Shown one piece after another: positions 34,747-43,102 of a DNA stretch of 64,000 nt. The notes beneath the pieces were generated by a model. It was not told the origin of the DNA. It saw only the letters and a list, made by a program, of their open reading frames with translations, and made no database searches. The stretch is from Bradyrhizobium sp. CSA112 (lineage in GTDB: Bacteria > Pseudomonadota > Alphaproteobacteria > Rhizobiales > Xanthobacteraceae). Made by a program: the position numbers and the translations under genes. The stretch is taken from NCBI RefSeq assembly GCF_029051645.1, contig NZ_JAACFS010000011.1, positions 62,001-126,000 on the forward strand. The letters are read 5' to 3'. Within the stretch, counting starts at the first letter, position 1. Each line of letters opens with the position of its first letter.

Positions 34747-35706
34747 ATGAAATTCAGCCGGCAAACTACGCTTCGGGCGCAAGCCACCGTCACGGGTGTT
34801 GGCGTTCATTCCGGTTTACCTGTTAGCCTGACGCTCGGACCTGCTCCTGTGGATGCGGGTTTTATTTTTGTCCGTACCGGCCTTGAAGAGACCGACCGCG
34901 AAGTTCCCGCGGTCGCGGGATCCGTTGTCGCCACCGATCTTGCGACCGTTCTTGGCGACCGTGAAGGGCCGCTCGTTTCCACCGCCGAGCACGTGCTCGC
35001 CGCTCTCCGCGGCATGGGCGTGGACAACGCCATCATTGAAGTCGACGGCCCCGAAGTTCCGATCATGGACGGCAGCGCTGCCGCCTTCGTCGCTGCCATC
35101 GATCAGGCCGGTATCGTCACCCAGTCGGCCTCCCGCCGCTTCATTCAGGTGCTGAAGCCGGTGCAGGCTGCGATTGGCGATAGCTTCGGCGAGTTGCGGC
35201 CGCATGCGAACGGGTTCCGCGTCGAGGTCGAAATCGACTTCGCCAATCCCGTGATCGGGCGTCAGAATTATTCCATCGATCTCAATCCCGAAGCCTTCCG
35301 CCGCGAGATTTCCCGCGCACGGACTTTTGGCTTCATGAACGAAGTCGCGCGGCTCTGGAGCGCCGGTTTTGCGCGCGGCGCCTCTTTCGAGAATACGGTG
35401 GTGCTCGACGACAGCCGTCTGCTCAACAGCGAAGGGCTGCGCTTCAGCAACGAATGCGCTCGCCACAAGGCGCTGGACGCGGTTGGCGATCTCACCCTGG
35501 CTGGTTTGCCGCTGCTCGGCGCCTACCGCTCGGTGCGTGGCGGTCACAAGCTGAACCACGCCGTACTGACGGCCCTGCTGGCCGATCGCAGCGCCTGGCG
35601 GGTGGTCGAGGCCGAACCGGCGCGCCGTCCCCGCGGCCATGTCGAGGCTGGCGCAGGCATGGTGGGCGGCTTGATCGCCCCGGCCTATGGTCCGGACGTT
35701 TCCTGA
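34747..35706 (+). CDS. lpxC: UDP-3-O-acyl-GlcNAc deacetylase
   Basis: LpxC catalyses the committed step of lipid A synthesis, zinc-dependent deacetylation of UDP-3-O-acyl-GlcNAc. The 319-residue protein starts MKFSRQTTLRAQATVTGVGV. Zinc ligands are in STAEHVLAALRGMGVDNA near residue 82 and GGHKLNHAVLTALLAD near residue 265. The motif RARTFGFMNEVARLWSAG is conserved. The family length is about 300-320. It is transcribed separately from ftsZ after a strong terminator. Confidence 0.96.
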   Translation: MKFSRQTTLRAQATVTGVGVHSGLPVSLTLGPAPVDAGFIFVRTGLEETDREVPAVAGSVVATDLATVLGDREGPLVSTAEHVLAALRGMGVDNAIIEVDGPEVPIMDGSAAAFVAAIDQAGIVTQSASRRFIQVLKPVQAAIGDSFGELRPHANGFRVEVEIDFANPVIGRQNYSIDLNPEAFRREISRARTFGFMNEVARLWSAGFARGASFENTVVLDDSRLLNSEGLRFSNECARHKALDAVGDLTLAGLPLLGAYRSVRGGHKLNHAVLTALLADRSAWRVVEAEPARRPRGHVEAGAGMVGGLIAPAYGPDVS

Positions 35707-36014
35707 CTGACGCTTGCGAAACGTCCTGACTTTCGGCTTCGGGTTATTTTTGCGCCCTATCGGCGCCTTTCCGTAGTAACCACAACCGGTAACGATGCCG
35801 TTCAGCCGCCTTAATCCGGGCGAATTGGCTGCGTATTCGGTTGGTTGAGGACCATTTTTCGGCTACAGAGCCTGCAGTTGCACGACAAGGCGGCCACGGG
35901 CCATTGAAGAATTGGGCACGGCATTGGGCACGGGGAATATGGCTCCATGACCGCGGTTCATGGACAGGCGGGCTCGGTCATCAACCGCATCAAAGGCGTC
36001 AGGTCACAGATTCC
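35707..36014. other. lpxC-bamD intergenic region, 308 bases
   Basis: No gene is seen. A weak GCGCC/GGCGC hairpin near 35752-35766 follows lpxC. The bamD frame is open back to 35841 but only as translated leader. Confidence 0.5.
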
Positions 36015-36923
36015 ATGTCGGCACAGCGTATGACGCTCGAACCACGCAAATCACTTAGGTCTGCCAGCCTCGCTCGCGCCGGACGGTCGCTGCGGCTGGC
36101 GGCAGGCCTGATCGCGCTTTCCATTCCCTTGAGCGGATGCGGCACGGGCGCGCTCTGGGACAAGTTCACCGCCAAGGACGATACGTTCGTCGAGGAACCC
36201 GCGGACAAGCTCTACAACGAGGGCTTGTACCTGATGAACCAGCGCAAGGATAACAAGGCGGCGTCGAAGAAATTCGAGGAAGTCGATCGCCAGCATCCTT
36301 ATTCCGACTGGGCGCGCAAATCGCTCTTGATGTCGGCCTATTCCTTCTACAATTCCGGCGATTACGACAGTTGCATCGGCGCCGCGACCCGTTACGTCAC
36401 GCTGCATCCCGGCAGCCCTGACGCGGCTTACGCGCAATATCTGATTGCGGCCTCGCATTACGACCAGATCCCGGACATTTCCCGCGACCAGGGCCGCACC
36501 GAAAAGGCGATCGCGGCGCTGGAAGAGGTGATTCGCAAATATCCGACCTCGGAATATTCGACCTCCGCCAAGGCCAAGCTCGAAGGCGCGCGCGACCAGC
36601 TCGCCGGCAAGGAAATGGACGTCGGCCGCTACTACATGGAAAAGCGCGACTACACCGCCGCCATCAACCGCTTCAAGACAGTAGTCACCCGCTACCAGAC
36701 CACGCGGCATGTCGAGGAAGCGCTGGCGCGCCTGACCGAGGCCTATATGGCGATCGGAATCGTCGGCGAGGCGCAGACGGCGGCGGCCGTACTTGGGCAC
36801 AATTTTCCTGACAGCCGCTGGTACAAGGACGCCTATAATCTTGTAAAGTCGGGCGGTCTCGAGCCGAGCGAGAACAAGGGTTCCTATATTTCCAGGGCCT
36901 TCAAGAAATTGGGTCTCGGCTAG
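36015..36923 (+). CDS. bamD: Outer membrane assembly lipoprotein BamD
   Basis: BamD is the essential lipoprotein of the BAM complex that inserts outer-membrane beta-barrels. The 302-residue protein has a lipoprotein signal with lipobox LSGC near residue 36, then five TPR repeats beginning at DKLYNEGLYLMNQRKD, with YSDWARKSLLMSAYSFY and YPTSEYSTSAKAKLE characteristic of the family. It may start at 36030 instead. recN begins 13 bases after the stop, so the two are probably co-transcribed. Confidence 0.94.
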   Translation: MSAQRMTLEPRKSLRSASLARAGRSLRLAAGLIALSIPLSGCGTGALWDKFTAKDDTFVEEPADKLYNEGLYLMNQRKDNKAASKKFEEVDRQHPYSDWARKSLLMSAYSFYNSGDYDSCIGAATRYVTLHPGSPDAAYAQYLIAASHYDQIPDISRDQGRTEKAIAALEEVIRKYPTSEYSTSAKAKLEGARDQLAGKEMDVGRYYMEKRDYTAAINRFKTVVTRYQTTRHVEEALARLTEAYMAIGIVGEAQTAAAVLGHNFPDSRWYKDAYNLVKSGGLEPSENKGSYISRAFKKLGLG

Positions 36924-36936
36924 GAATTTACTTCGC

Positions 36937-38607
36937 ATGCTGGCGCGTCTGTCGATCCGTGACATCGTCCTGATCGAACGGCTCGATATCGAATTCTCCC
37001 GTGGCCTCGCGGTGCTGACCGGCGAAACCGGCGCGGGCAAATCCATCCTGCTCGATGCGTTCGCGCTGGCGCTCGGCGGCCGCGGCGACGCTGGCCTCGT
37101 CCGTCACGGCGCGGAGCAGGGCCAGGTGACGGCCAGCTTCGATGTTCCCAAGGGCCATCCGGCCGCAAAGATCCTTTCCGAGAACGGCCTCGATGATACC
37201 GGCGAGATGATTCTCCGCCGCGTGCAACTCGCCGACGGCCGCACCCGCGCCTTCATCAACGACCAGTCGATCAGCGTGCAGACCTTGAAAGCAGTGGGCG
37301 CGGCGCTGGTCGAGATCCACGGCCAGCATGACGAACGCGCCCTCGTGGATACCTCGACGCACCGGCAATTGCTCGACGCCTTTGCCGGGCTGGATAAGGA
37401 GGTCGCGGCGCTGGAAATGCTATGGGAGGCGCGGCGCACCGCCAACACCGCGCTCGACGCGCATCGCGCCAGCATGGAGCGCGCCGCGCGTGAGGCGGAT
37501 TATCTGCGCCACGCCGCCGACGAACTGAAGACGCTGAAGCCGAAGGACGGCGAGGAGACGGCGCTCGCCGAACGCCGCACCATCATGATGCAGGGCGAGA
37601 AGATCGCAAGCGACCTGCGCGAGGCGCAGGAGGCGGTCAGCGGCCCTCATTCGCCGGTGCCGGCACTGGCGGCGGCGGTGCGCCGCCTCGAACGCCGCGC
37701 CGCCAATTCGCCCGCCCTGGTCGAGCCGGCGGTGAAGGCGATCGACATCGCGATCAACGCGCTGGAAGAAGCCGACCAGCATCTGAGCGCGGCGCTGGTC
37801 GCGGCCGATTTCGATCCGGCCGAGCTGGAACGCATCGAGGAGCGGCTGTTTGCGCTTCGCGCCGCCTCGCGCAAATACTCGACGCCGGTCGATGGGCTCG
37901 CGGCGCTCGCCGCCAAATTCGCCTCCGACGTGGCACTGATCGATGCCGGCGCGGATCAGTTGAAGAAACTGGAAGCCGCCGCTGCGGAGGCCGATCAGCG
38001 CTACGGCGCGGCGGCGACGAAGCTATCTGCAGCCCGAGCTAGGTCCGCCGACAAGCTCAACAAGGCCGTGAACGCCGAGCTGGCGCCGCTGAAGCTCGAT
38101 CGCGCGAAGTTCATGACGCAGATCGATACCGATGCCAACGCGCCCGGGCCGCAGGGCATCGACCGCGTCGAGTTCTGGGTGCAGACCAATCCCGGCACCA
38201 AGCCGGGACCGCTGATGAAGGTCGCTTCCGGCGGCGAGCTGTCGAGATTCCTGCTGGCGTTGAAAGTCGTGCTGGCCGACCGCGGTTCGGCGCCGACGCT
38301 GGTGTTCGACGAAATCGATACCGGTGTCGGCGGCGCGGTGGCGGACGCGATCGGCTCGCGGCTTTCGCGGCTTGCCGGCCAGGTGCAGGTGATGGCTGTG
38401 ACGCACGCGCCGCAGGTCGCCGCACGCGCCGACCAGCATCTCTTGATCTCCAAGGATGCGCTCGACAAGGGCAAGCGCGTCGCCACCCGCGTCAACGCGC
38501 TCGCCGCCGATCACCGCCGCGAGGAAATCGCCCGCATGCTGGCCGGCGCGGAGATCACGGCGGAGGCCAGGGCCGCCGCGGAACGGCTGTTGCGCGCGGC
38601 GACCTAG
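36937..38607 (+). CDS. recN: DNA repair protein RecN
   Basis: An SMC-like ATPase of 556 residues acting in double-strand break repair. N-terminal ABC half with Walker A VLTGETGAGKSILLDAFAL near residue 24, a long helical coiled-coil middle (about residues 160-360), and a C-terminal half with the signature VASGGELSRFLLALKVVL and Walker B TLVFDEIDTGVGG. The length fits the family (about 550). Repeat A4 starts 2 bases after its stop. Confidence 0.96.
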   Translation: MLARLSIRDIVLIERLDIEFSRGLAVLTGETGAGKSILLDAFALALGGRGDAGLVRHGAEQGQVTASFDVPKGHPAAKILSENGLDDTGEMILRRVQLADGRTRAFINDQSISVQTLKAVGAALVEIHGQHDERALVDTSTHRQLLDAFAGLDKEVAALEMLWEARRTANTALDAHRASMERAAREADYLRHAADELKTLKPKDGEETALAERRTIMMQGEKIASDLREAQEAVSGPHSPVPALAAAVRRLERRAANSPALVEPAVKAIDIAINALEEADQHLSAALVAADFDPAELERIEERLFALRAASRKYSTPVDGLAALAAKFASDVALIDAGADQLKKLEAAAAEADQRYGAAATKLSAARARSADKLNKAVNAELAPLKLDRAKFMTQIDTDANAPGPQGIDRVEFWVQTNPGTKPGPLMKVASGGELSRFLLALKVVLADRGSAPTLVFDEIDTGVGGAVADAIGSRLSRLAGQVQVMAVTHAPQVAARADQHLLISKDALDKGKRVATRVNALAADHRREEIARMLAGAEITAEARAAAERLLRAAT

Positions 38608-38609
38608 CC

Positions 38610-38689
38610 GTCATTCCGGGGCGATGCGAAGCTTCGAACCCGGAATCTCGAGATTCCGGGTCTGGTCCTTCGGACCATCCCGGAATGAC
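38610..38689. repeat. Palindromic repeat, family A copy A4 (left flank of GIY-YIG gene)
   Basis: Outer arms GTCATTCCGGGG and CCCGGAATGAC with the core CCCGGAATCTCGAGATTCCG. It abuts recN on one side and ends 4 bases before the GIY-YIG stop codon. Confidence 0.9.
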
Positions 38690-38693
38690 GAGC

Positions 38694-38981
38694 CTAGTTG
38701 CAGATCGAGTCGTACAAATCTTCCCATTGCGGATTCTGTGTTTCGATCAACTGCGTCTTCCAGCTCCGCTTCCACTTCTTGAGTTCTTTTTCACGGGAAA
38801 TCGCGGAGATCGGATCGTCGTAGATTTCGAACCAAACAAGGCGTGTGATATTGTATCTGGAGGTGAAGCCGGGCACGGCCTTTATTCGGTGCTCGTAGAC
38901 GCGGCGCACAATGTCATTGGTCACGCCGATGTAGATTGCTCCATCCTTTCGGCTTGCGATGATATAGACGTAGTAGCTCAT
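38694..38981 (-). CDS. GIY-YIG endonuclease, single domain (flanked by family A repeats)
   Basis: A 95-residue single-domain GIY-YIG nuclease: YYVYII then IYIGVT, NDIVRRVYEH with the catalytic Arg, ISREKELKKW with the metal-binding Glu, and a C-terminal NPQWEDLYDSI. An ungapped alignment by eye with the 27514 protein gives about 45 identities in 92 positions. An ATG at 38993 would add 4 residues. The gene lies antisense in the recN-ligA gap, bracketed by repeats A4 and A5, and is visibly AT-richer than its neighbours. Role unknown; repeat mobility is inferred from context. Confidence 0.88.
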   Translation of the reverse strand: MSYYVYIIASRKDGAIYIGVTNDIVRRVYEHRIKAVPGFTSRYNITRLVWFEIYDDPISAISREKELKKWKRSWKTQLIETQNPQWEDLYDSICN

Positions 38982-39010
38982 GATTGTCTGCAAATGCCTG
39001 TTAACAACCA

Positions 39011-39088
39011 GTCATTCCGGGGCGCGCAAAGCGCGAACCCGGAATCTCGAGATTCCGGGTTCGATGCTGTGCATCGCCCCGGAATGAC
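39011..39088. repeat. Palindromic repeat, family A copy A5 (right flank of GIY-YIG gene)
   Basis: Outer arms GTCATTCCGGGGCG and CGCCCCGGAATGAC with the same core as A4. Its right-hand hairpin (CGATGCTGTGCATCG) resembles the left-hand hairpin of A4, suggesting A4 and A5 are inverted with respect to each other. It ends 18 bases before the ligA ATG. Confidence 0.9.
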
Positions 39089-39106
39089 GGGGACTTAGCT
39101 TTTAGC

Positions 39107-41257
39107 ATGATAGCAAAATCCAAGACGAAAGCCCCCACCGACGTTGCCAAGCTCACCAAGGCGCAGGCCAAGGTCGAGCACATGCGGCTGGCGCTGGAGC
39201 TCGAAGGCCACGACAAGCGCTATTATCAGGAAGACGCGCCCAGCATCAGCGATGCCGAATATGACGCGCTGCGGCAGCGCTTTAGCGCCATCGAGAAGCG
39301 ATTTCCCGAATTTGTCACGTCGGAATCGCCGTCGCAGAAGGTCGGCGCGGCGCCATCGGGACGCTTTAAAAAGGTCCGGCATGCGGTGCCGATGTTGTCG
39401 CTCGACAACGCGTTCGCGGAGCAGGACGTGCTCGACTTCATCGGCCGCATCGAGCGCTTTCTCAAGCTTAGCGACGACAAGATCAATTTTTCCGCCGAGC
39501 CGAAGATCGACGGGTTGTCGATGTCGCTGCGCTATGAGGGTGGCGAGCTTGTAACGGCGGCGACCCGCGGGGACGGCGCCGTAGGCGAGGACGTCACCGC
39601 CAACATCCGCACGCTGGAAGATGTGCCGCAGAAGCTGAAAGGCCGCAACGTGCCTGATGTCTGCGAGGTGCGCGGCGAGGTCTACATGACCAAGAAGGCG
39701 TTTCTCGCGCTGAACGAGCGCCAGAAGGCCGCGGGCGATACCATCTTCGCCAATCCGCGAAACTCCGCCGCGGGTTCGCTGCGCCAGAAAGATCCTTCCA
39801 TTACCGCTTCGCGCCCGCTCGGCTTCTTCGCCTATTCCTGGGGGCAGATGAGCGCGATGCCGGAAAACACGCAGACCGGCATGATCCACTGGTTCGAGCG
39901 CTGCGGCTTCAAGACCAACCCGCTGACAAAACTCTGTCACTCCGTCGAGCACTTGATCGCGTTTCATCACGAGATCGAGGAGCAGCGCGGCGAACTCGAC
40001 TATGACATCGATGGCGTCGTCTACAAGATCGACCGCATCGACTGGCAGGAGCGGCTCGGCTTCGTCTCGCGCACACCGCGCTGGGCCATCGCGCACAAAT
40101 TCCCGGCCGAGCGCGCCATGACGGTGCTCAAGGACATCGAGATCCAGGTCGGGCGCACCGGTTCGTTTACGCCGGTCGGCAAGCTCGAGCCGGTCGGCGT
40201 CGGCGGCGTGATCGTGCAGAACGTCACGCTGCACAACGAGGACTACATCAAGGGCATCGGCAACAAGGGCGAGCAGTTGCGCGAGGGGCGCGACATCAGG
40301 ATCGGCGACACCGTCGTGATCCAGCGTGCCGGCGACGTGATTCCGCAGGTCGTCGATGTCGTGATCGACAAGCGGCCGAAGAGTGCGAAGGAATTTCAGT
40401 TCCCGAAGAAATGCCCGTGTCCGCTGCACACCGACGTCGTGCGCGAGGAGACGGCGACAGGCGAGGAAGGCTCGCGCGCCCGCTGCACCGGCGAGTTCGC
40501 CTGTCCGTTCCAGAAGATCGAGCATCTGAAGCTGTTCGTGTCGCGCCGGGCGTTCGATATCGACGGGCTCGGTGAGAAGCAGCTCCAGTACTTCTTCGAC
40601 CGCGAATGGGTGCGGGAGCCCGCTGATATCTTCACGCTGCCGAAACGTAACGCCAAGCTGAAGCTCGAAGAGATCGAGGGCTATGGCAAAACGTCGGTGC
40701 AAAATCTGTTCGCCGCTATCGAGAACCGCCGGAGGATAGCTCTGGAGCGCTTCATCTACGCGCTTGGCATGCGCCATGTCGGCGAGACCACCGCGCTGGC
40801 GCTGGCGCGCGGTTATGGTTCGTGGGACGCCTTTCACGATGCCTGTCTCAGGATCGCCAAGGGCGACGAAGACACCATCGCCGAGATGGATGCGCTCGAC
40901 CAGATCGGCGACACCGTGATCAAGAGCGTCGCCGCCTATTTCGGCGAAAACCATAACCGCGGCATCGTCGAGCGGCTGGTCAAGGAGCTCAACGAGATCG
41001 TTGACGCCGAAAAGCCCAAGAGCACTTCGGCGGTCGCGGGCAAGACCGTGGTGTTTACCGGCTCGCTGGAAAAGATGACGCGGGATGAAGCGAAGGCGAC
41101 GGCCGAGAGGCTGGGCGCCAAGGCAGCCGGTTCGGTGTCGAAGAAGACGGACTACGTTGTCGCTGGGCCGGGGGCGGGATCGAAGCTCGCGGAAGCCAAG
41201 AAACATGGCGTGCCGGTGCTGACGGAAGATGAGTGGTTGAAGCTGATTGGGGAGTGA
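39107..41257 (+). CDS. ligA: NAD-dependent DNA ligase
   Basis: LigA seals nicks in replication and repair using NAD. The 716-residue protein contains the Ia domain (YYQEDAPSISDAEYD), adenylation motif AEPKIDGLSMSLRYEGG with active-site Lys near residue 131, an OB fold, a zinc segment, HhH repeats and a C-terminal BRCT domain (from about VAGKTVVFTGSLEKM to the end). The zinc segment reads CPCP...RCTGEFAC rather than the usual CPxC...C...C spacing. A family A repeat ends 18 bases before the ATG. Confidence 0.96.
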   Translation: MIAKSKTKAPTDVAKLTKAQAKVEHMRLALELEGHDKRYYQEDAPSISDAEYDALRQRFSAIEKRFPEFVTSESPSQKVGAAPSGRFKKVRHAVPMLSLDNAFAEQDVLDFIGRIERFLKLSDDKINFSAEPKIDGLSMSLRYEGGELVTAATRGDGAVGEDVTANIRTLEDVPQKLKGRNVPDVCEVRGEVYMTKKAFLALNERQKAAGDTIFANPRNSAAGSLRQKDPSITASRPLGFFAYSWGQMSAMPENTQTGMIHWFERCGFKTNPLTKLCHSVEHLIAFHHEIEEQRGELDYDIDGVVYKIDRIDWQERLGFVSRTPRWAIAHKFPAERAMTVLKDIEIQVGRTGSFTPVGKLEPVGVGGVIVQNVTLHNEDYIKGIGNKGEQLREGRDIRIGDTVVIQRAGDVIPQVVDVVIDKRPKSAKEFQFPKKCPCPLHTDVVREETATGEEGSRARCTGEFACPFQKIEHLKLFVSRRAFDIDGLGEKQLQYFFDREWVREPADIFTLPKRNAKLKLEEIEGYGKTSVQNLFAAIENRRRIALERFIYALGMRHVGETTALALARGYGSWDAFHDACLRIAKGDEDTIAEMDALDQIGDTVIKSVAAYFGENHNRGIVERLVKELNEIVDAEKPKSTSAVAGKTVVFTGSLEKMTRDEAKATAERLGAKAAGSVSKKTDYVVAGPGAGSKLAEAKKHGVPVLTEDEWLKLIGE

Positions 41258-41274
41258 GGGGCGCTACGCGCTCC

Positions 41275-41357
41275 GTCATTGCGAGGAGCGAAGCGGACGA
41301 AGCAATCCATGACTCAGCTCGTGGCGCTATGGATTGTTTCGCTTCGCTCGCAATGAC
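41275..41357. repeat. Palindromic repeat, family D
   Basis: Arms GTCATTGCGAGGAGCGAAGC and GCTTCGCTCGCAATGAC are inverted, with inner arms AATCCAT and ATGGATT. It begins 17 bases after the ligA stop. Only one copy is seen in the window. Confidence 0.8.
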
Positions 41358-41389
41358 GGGCGACGCACCGTGCGATTGTATTAGGCGCT

Positions 41390-41469
41390 GTCATTCCGGG
41401 ATGGTCCGAAGGACCAGACCCGGAATCTCGAGATTCCGGGTTCGGCTCTTCGAGCCGCCCCGGAATGAC
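41390..41469. repeat. Palindromic repeat, family A copy A6
   Basis: Arms GTCATTCCGGGATGG and GCCCCGGAATGAC around the core CCCGGAATCTCGAGATTCCG. It lies 32 bases after repeat D, between the convergent ligA and MFS genes. Confidence 0.88.
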
Positions 41470-41474
41470 GGGGC

Positions 41475-42755
41475 CTACAACATCCCCTGTTCTTCCTCCT
41501 CCGCCTTTTTTACCAATTCCTCGCTCACCACGACGCCCCGCCGCGGCACCAGAAAGAACATCGCCGACGCGCACGCGATCGAGAGCGCGAAGATGGCCGC
41601 TGTCAACGGCAGCGTGGTGGTGGAGTGGCCGCCGAGATAGGCGCCGAATTGCGAGACCAGCGCGCCGATGCCCTGCTGCAGAAAGCCCATCGCGCCGGAG
41701 GCGGTGCCGGCGGCCTCGGGCCTCACGCTGATGGCGCCGGCCGCGGCATTGTTCATCACGAAGGCGTTGGCGATCATGACGATCATCTGGGTGCCGAACA
41801 GCCAGGCCGGCGCCTGGTTGGTCCCGGCAATGCTGAAGGCCAGGTTCAGCAGGGCACCGGCGAATTGCAGCGCCAGCCCGAACCAGATCAGCTTTTCCAG
41901 CGAATGGCGCGGCGCGAAGCGGACGCAGAACACGTTGCCGATGAGGTAGGCAAATCCCGTCGCTGCGAACCATGCGCCGTATTCGGCGGTGGTGCGGCCC
42001 ATCTGCGTCACCACGATGTAAGGCCCGCCGCCGGCGAACGCGAAGATGATCTGCGAAGCCAGCACCTGGCACAGCACATAGCCGATGAAAGCGCGACTTC
42101 GGAGCAGGTTGCCGAGATCGCCGCGGAAGCTGCCGTCTTCGCTGCGCTCACGGCGGGTCTCGGGCAGCGCAATCGTGATCAGGACAGCGACGCTGAGGGA
42201 AGCGGCCGTGATGAAATAGAAGATCGCACGCCAGCCGAACGCAGTCTCGAGGAGGCCGCCGACGAGCGCGCTCAGCATCTGCGCCATCATCATGACAGCG
42301 ATGACGAGGCTGATCATGGAGCTGATGCGGTGGCGGCTGTAGAGATCGCGGATGATGGCGCGGCTCACCACCATGCCGGTGGCGCCGCCGAGCGCCTGCA
42401 GGAACCGCGCCGCGATGAGTTGCGGCAGCGTCTGCGCCATCGAACAGCCGATGCTGGCGGCCACCATCAGGGCGAGGCCTGCCAGCAGCACCGGGCGGCG
42501 GCCGAATTTGTCCGACAGCGGTCCCATGATGAGCTGCGAGCAGGCGATGCCGACCATGTAGAGCGACACCGTCATCTGCGCGACCGAAATGTCGCCGCCA
42601 AAGGTCGTCGCCAGCACGGGCAGCGCCGGTACCAGCATGTAGAGCGAGATCGGCGCGACGCCGGTCATCGCGACCAGCATCAGCAGCATGATTTTCGATG
42701 TCACGACGGCATGATTGTCCGTCGCGCCGGGCGGCTTGCCCACGACGCCGTGCAT
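41475..42755 (-). CDS. MFS exporter, Bcr/CflA subfamily
   Basis: A 426-residue major-facilitator protein with 12 predicted helices. The signature GPLSDKFGRRPVLLAGL follows helix 2 (near residue 85) and GGATGMVVSRAIIRDLY is in helix 4-5, both typical of the Bcr/CflA drug:H+ antiporters. The mature start may be the second Met (MLLMLVAMTG). Likely exports drugs or metabolites; the substrate is unknown. The last few codons lie next to repeat A6. Confidence 0.88.
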   Translation of the reverse strand: MHGVVGKPPGATDNHAVVTSKIMLLMLVAMTGVAPISLYMLVPALPVLATTFGGDISVAQMTVSLYMVGIACSQLIMGPLSDKFGRRPVLLAGLALMVAASIGCSMAQTLPQLIAARFLQALGGATGMVVSRAIIRDLYSRHRISSMISLVIAVMMMAQMLSALVGGLLETAFGWRAIFYFITAASLSVAVLITIALPETRRERSEDGSFRGDLGNLLRSRAFIGYVLCQVLASQIIFAFAGGGPYIVVTQMGRTTAEYGAWFAATGFAYLIGNVFCVRFAPRHSLEKLIWFGLALQFAGALLNLAFSIAGTNQAPAWLFGTQMIVMIANAFVMNNAAAGAISVRPEAAGTASGAMGFLQQGIGALVSQFGAYLGGHSTTTLPLTAAIFALSIACASAMFFLVPRRGVVVSEELVKKAEEEEQGML

Positions 42756-42861
42756 TCAGTTCCGACCCTGTTTTGCTTGGATCGGACTCTTAACCAGATG
42801 GCTCAGCGCGAACAGGGATGTTTTGGCATGCGGCCATGCTGAATTGGGGAGGCGGGTAGGA

Positions 42862-42996
42862 GGCTGGACCGCCGGAGTCTACTTTGCATGGGGTTGTTTT
42901 CGCGGTTTTTGTGCCCGGCGCCCACGCCGTATCGCCGTAGCGGGGCGGGCCACGGCGTACCGGATCCTCCGCCGTCGGCGGGGCGACTGGTGGAAA
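42862..42996. other. GC-rich gene-free stretch with inverted pieces
   Basis: Part of a 347-base gap between the MFS and aminopeptidase genes. It shows CACGCCGTATCGCC and GGCCACGGCGTACC inverted pieces and precedes repeat B3. It may be another repeat type, but there is only one copy here to compare. Confidence 0.35.
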
Positions 42997-43080
42997 GTAG
43001 GACGGGTGGAGTGCAGCGATGCCCATCGTCTCACCACGCGCACCGGCATTGATGGGTATCGCTGCGCTCCACCCATCCCA
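42997..43080. repeat. Palindromic repeat, family B copy B3
   Basis: Arms GTAGGACGGGTGGAGTGCA and GCTGCGCTCCACCCATCC match the family B ends, with a different centre. It lies 22 bases beyond the 3' end of the aminopeptidase gene. Confidence 0.8.
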
Positions 43081-43102
43081 TGGCCGCATGAGGCAGCAGT
43101 GA

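Noticed and set aside
39095..41206. 703-residue minus-strand frame opposite ligA
   Set aside because: Shadow of ligA with no recognisable domain.
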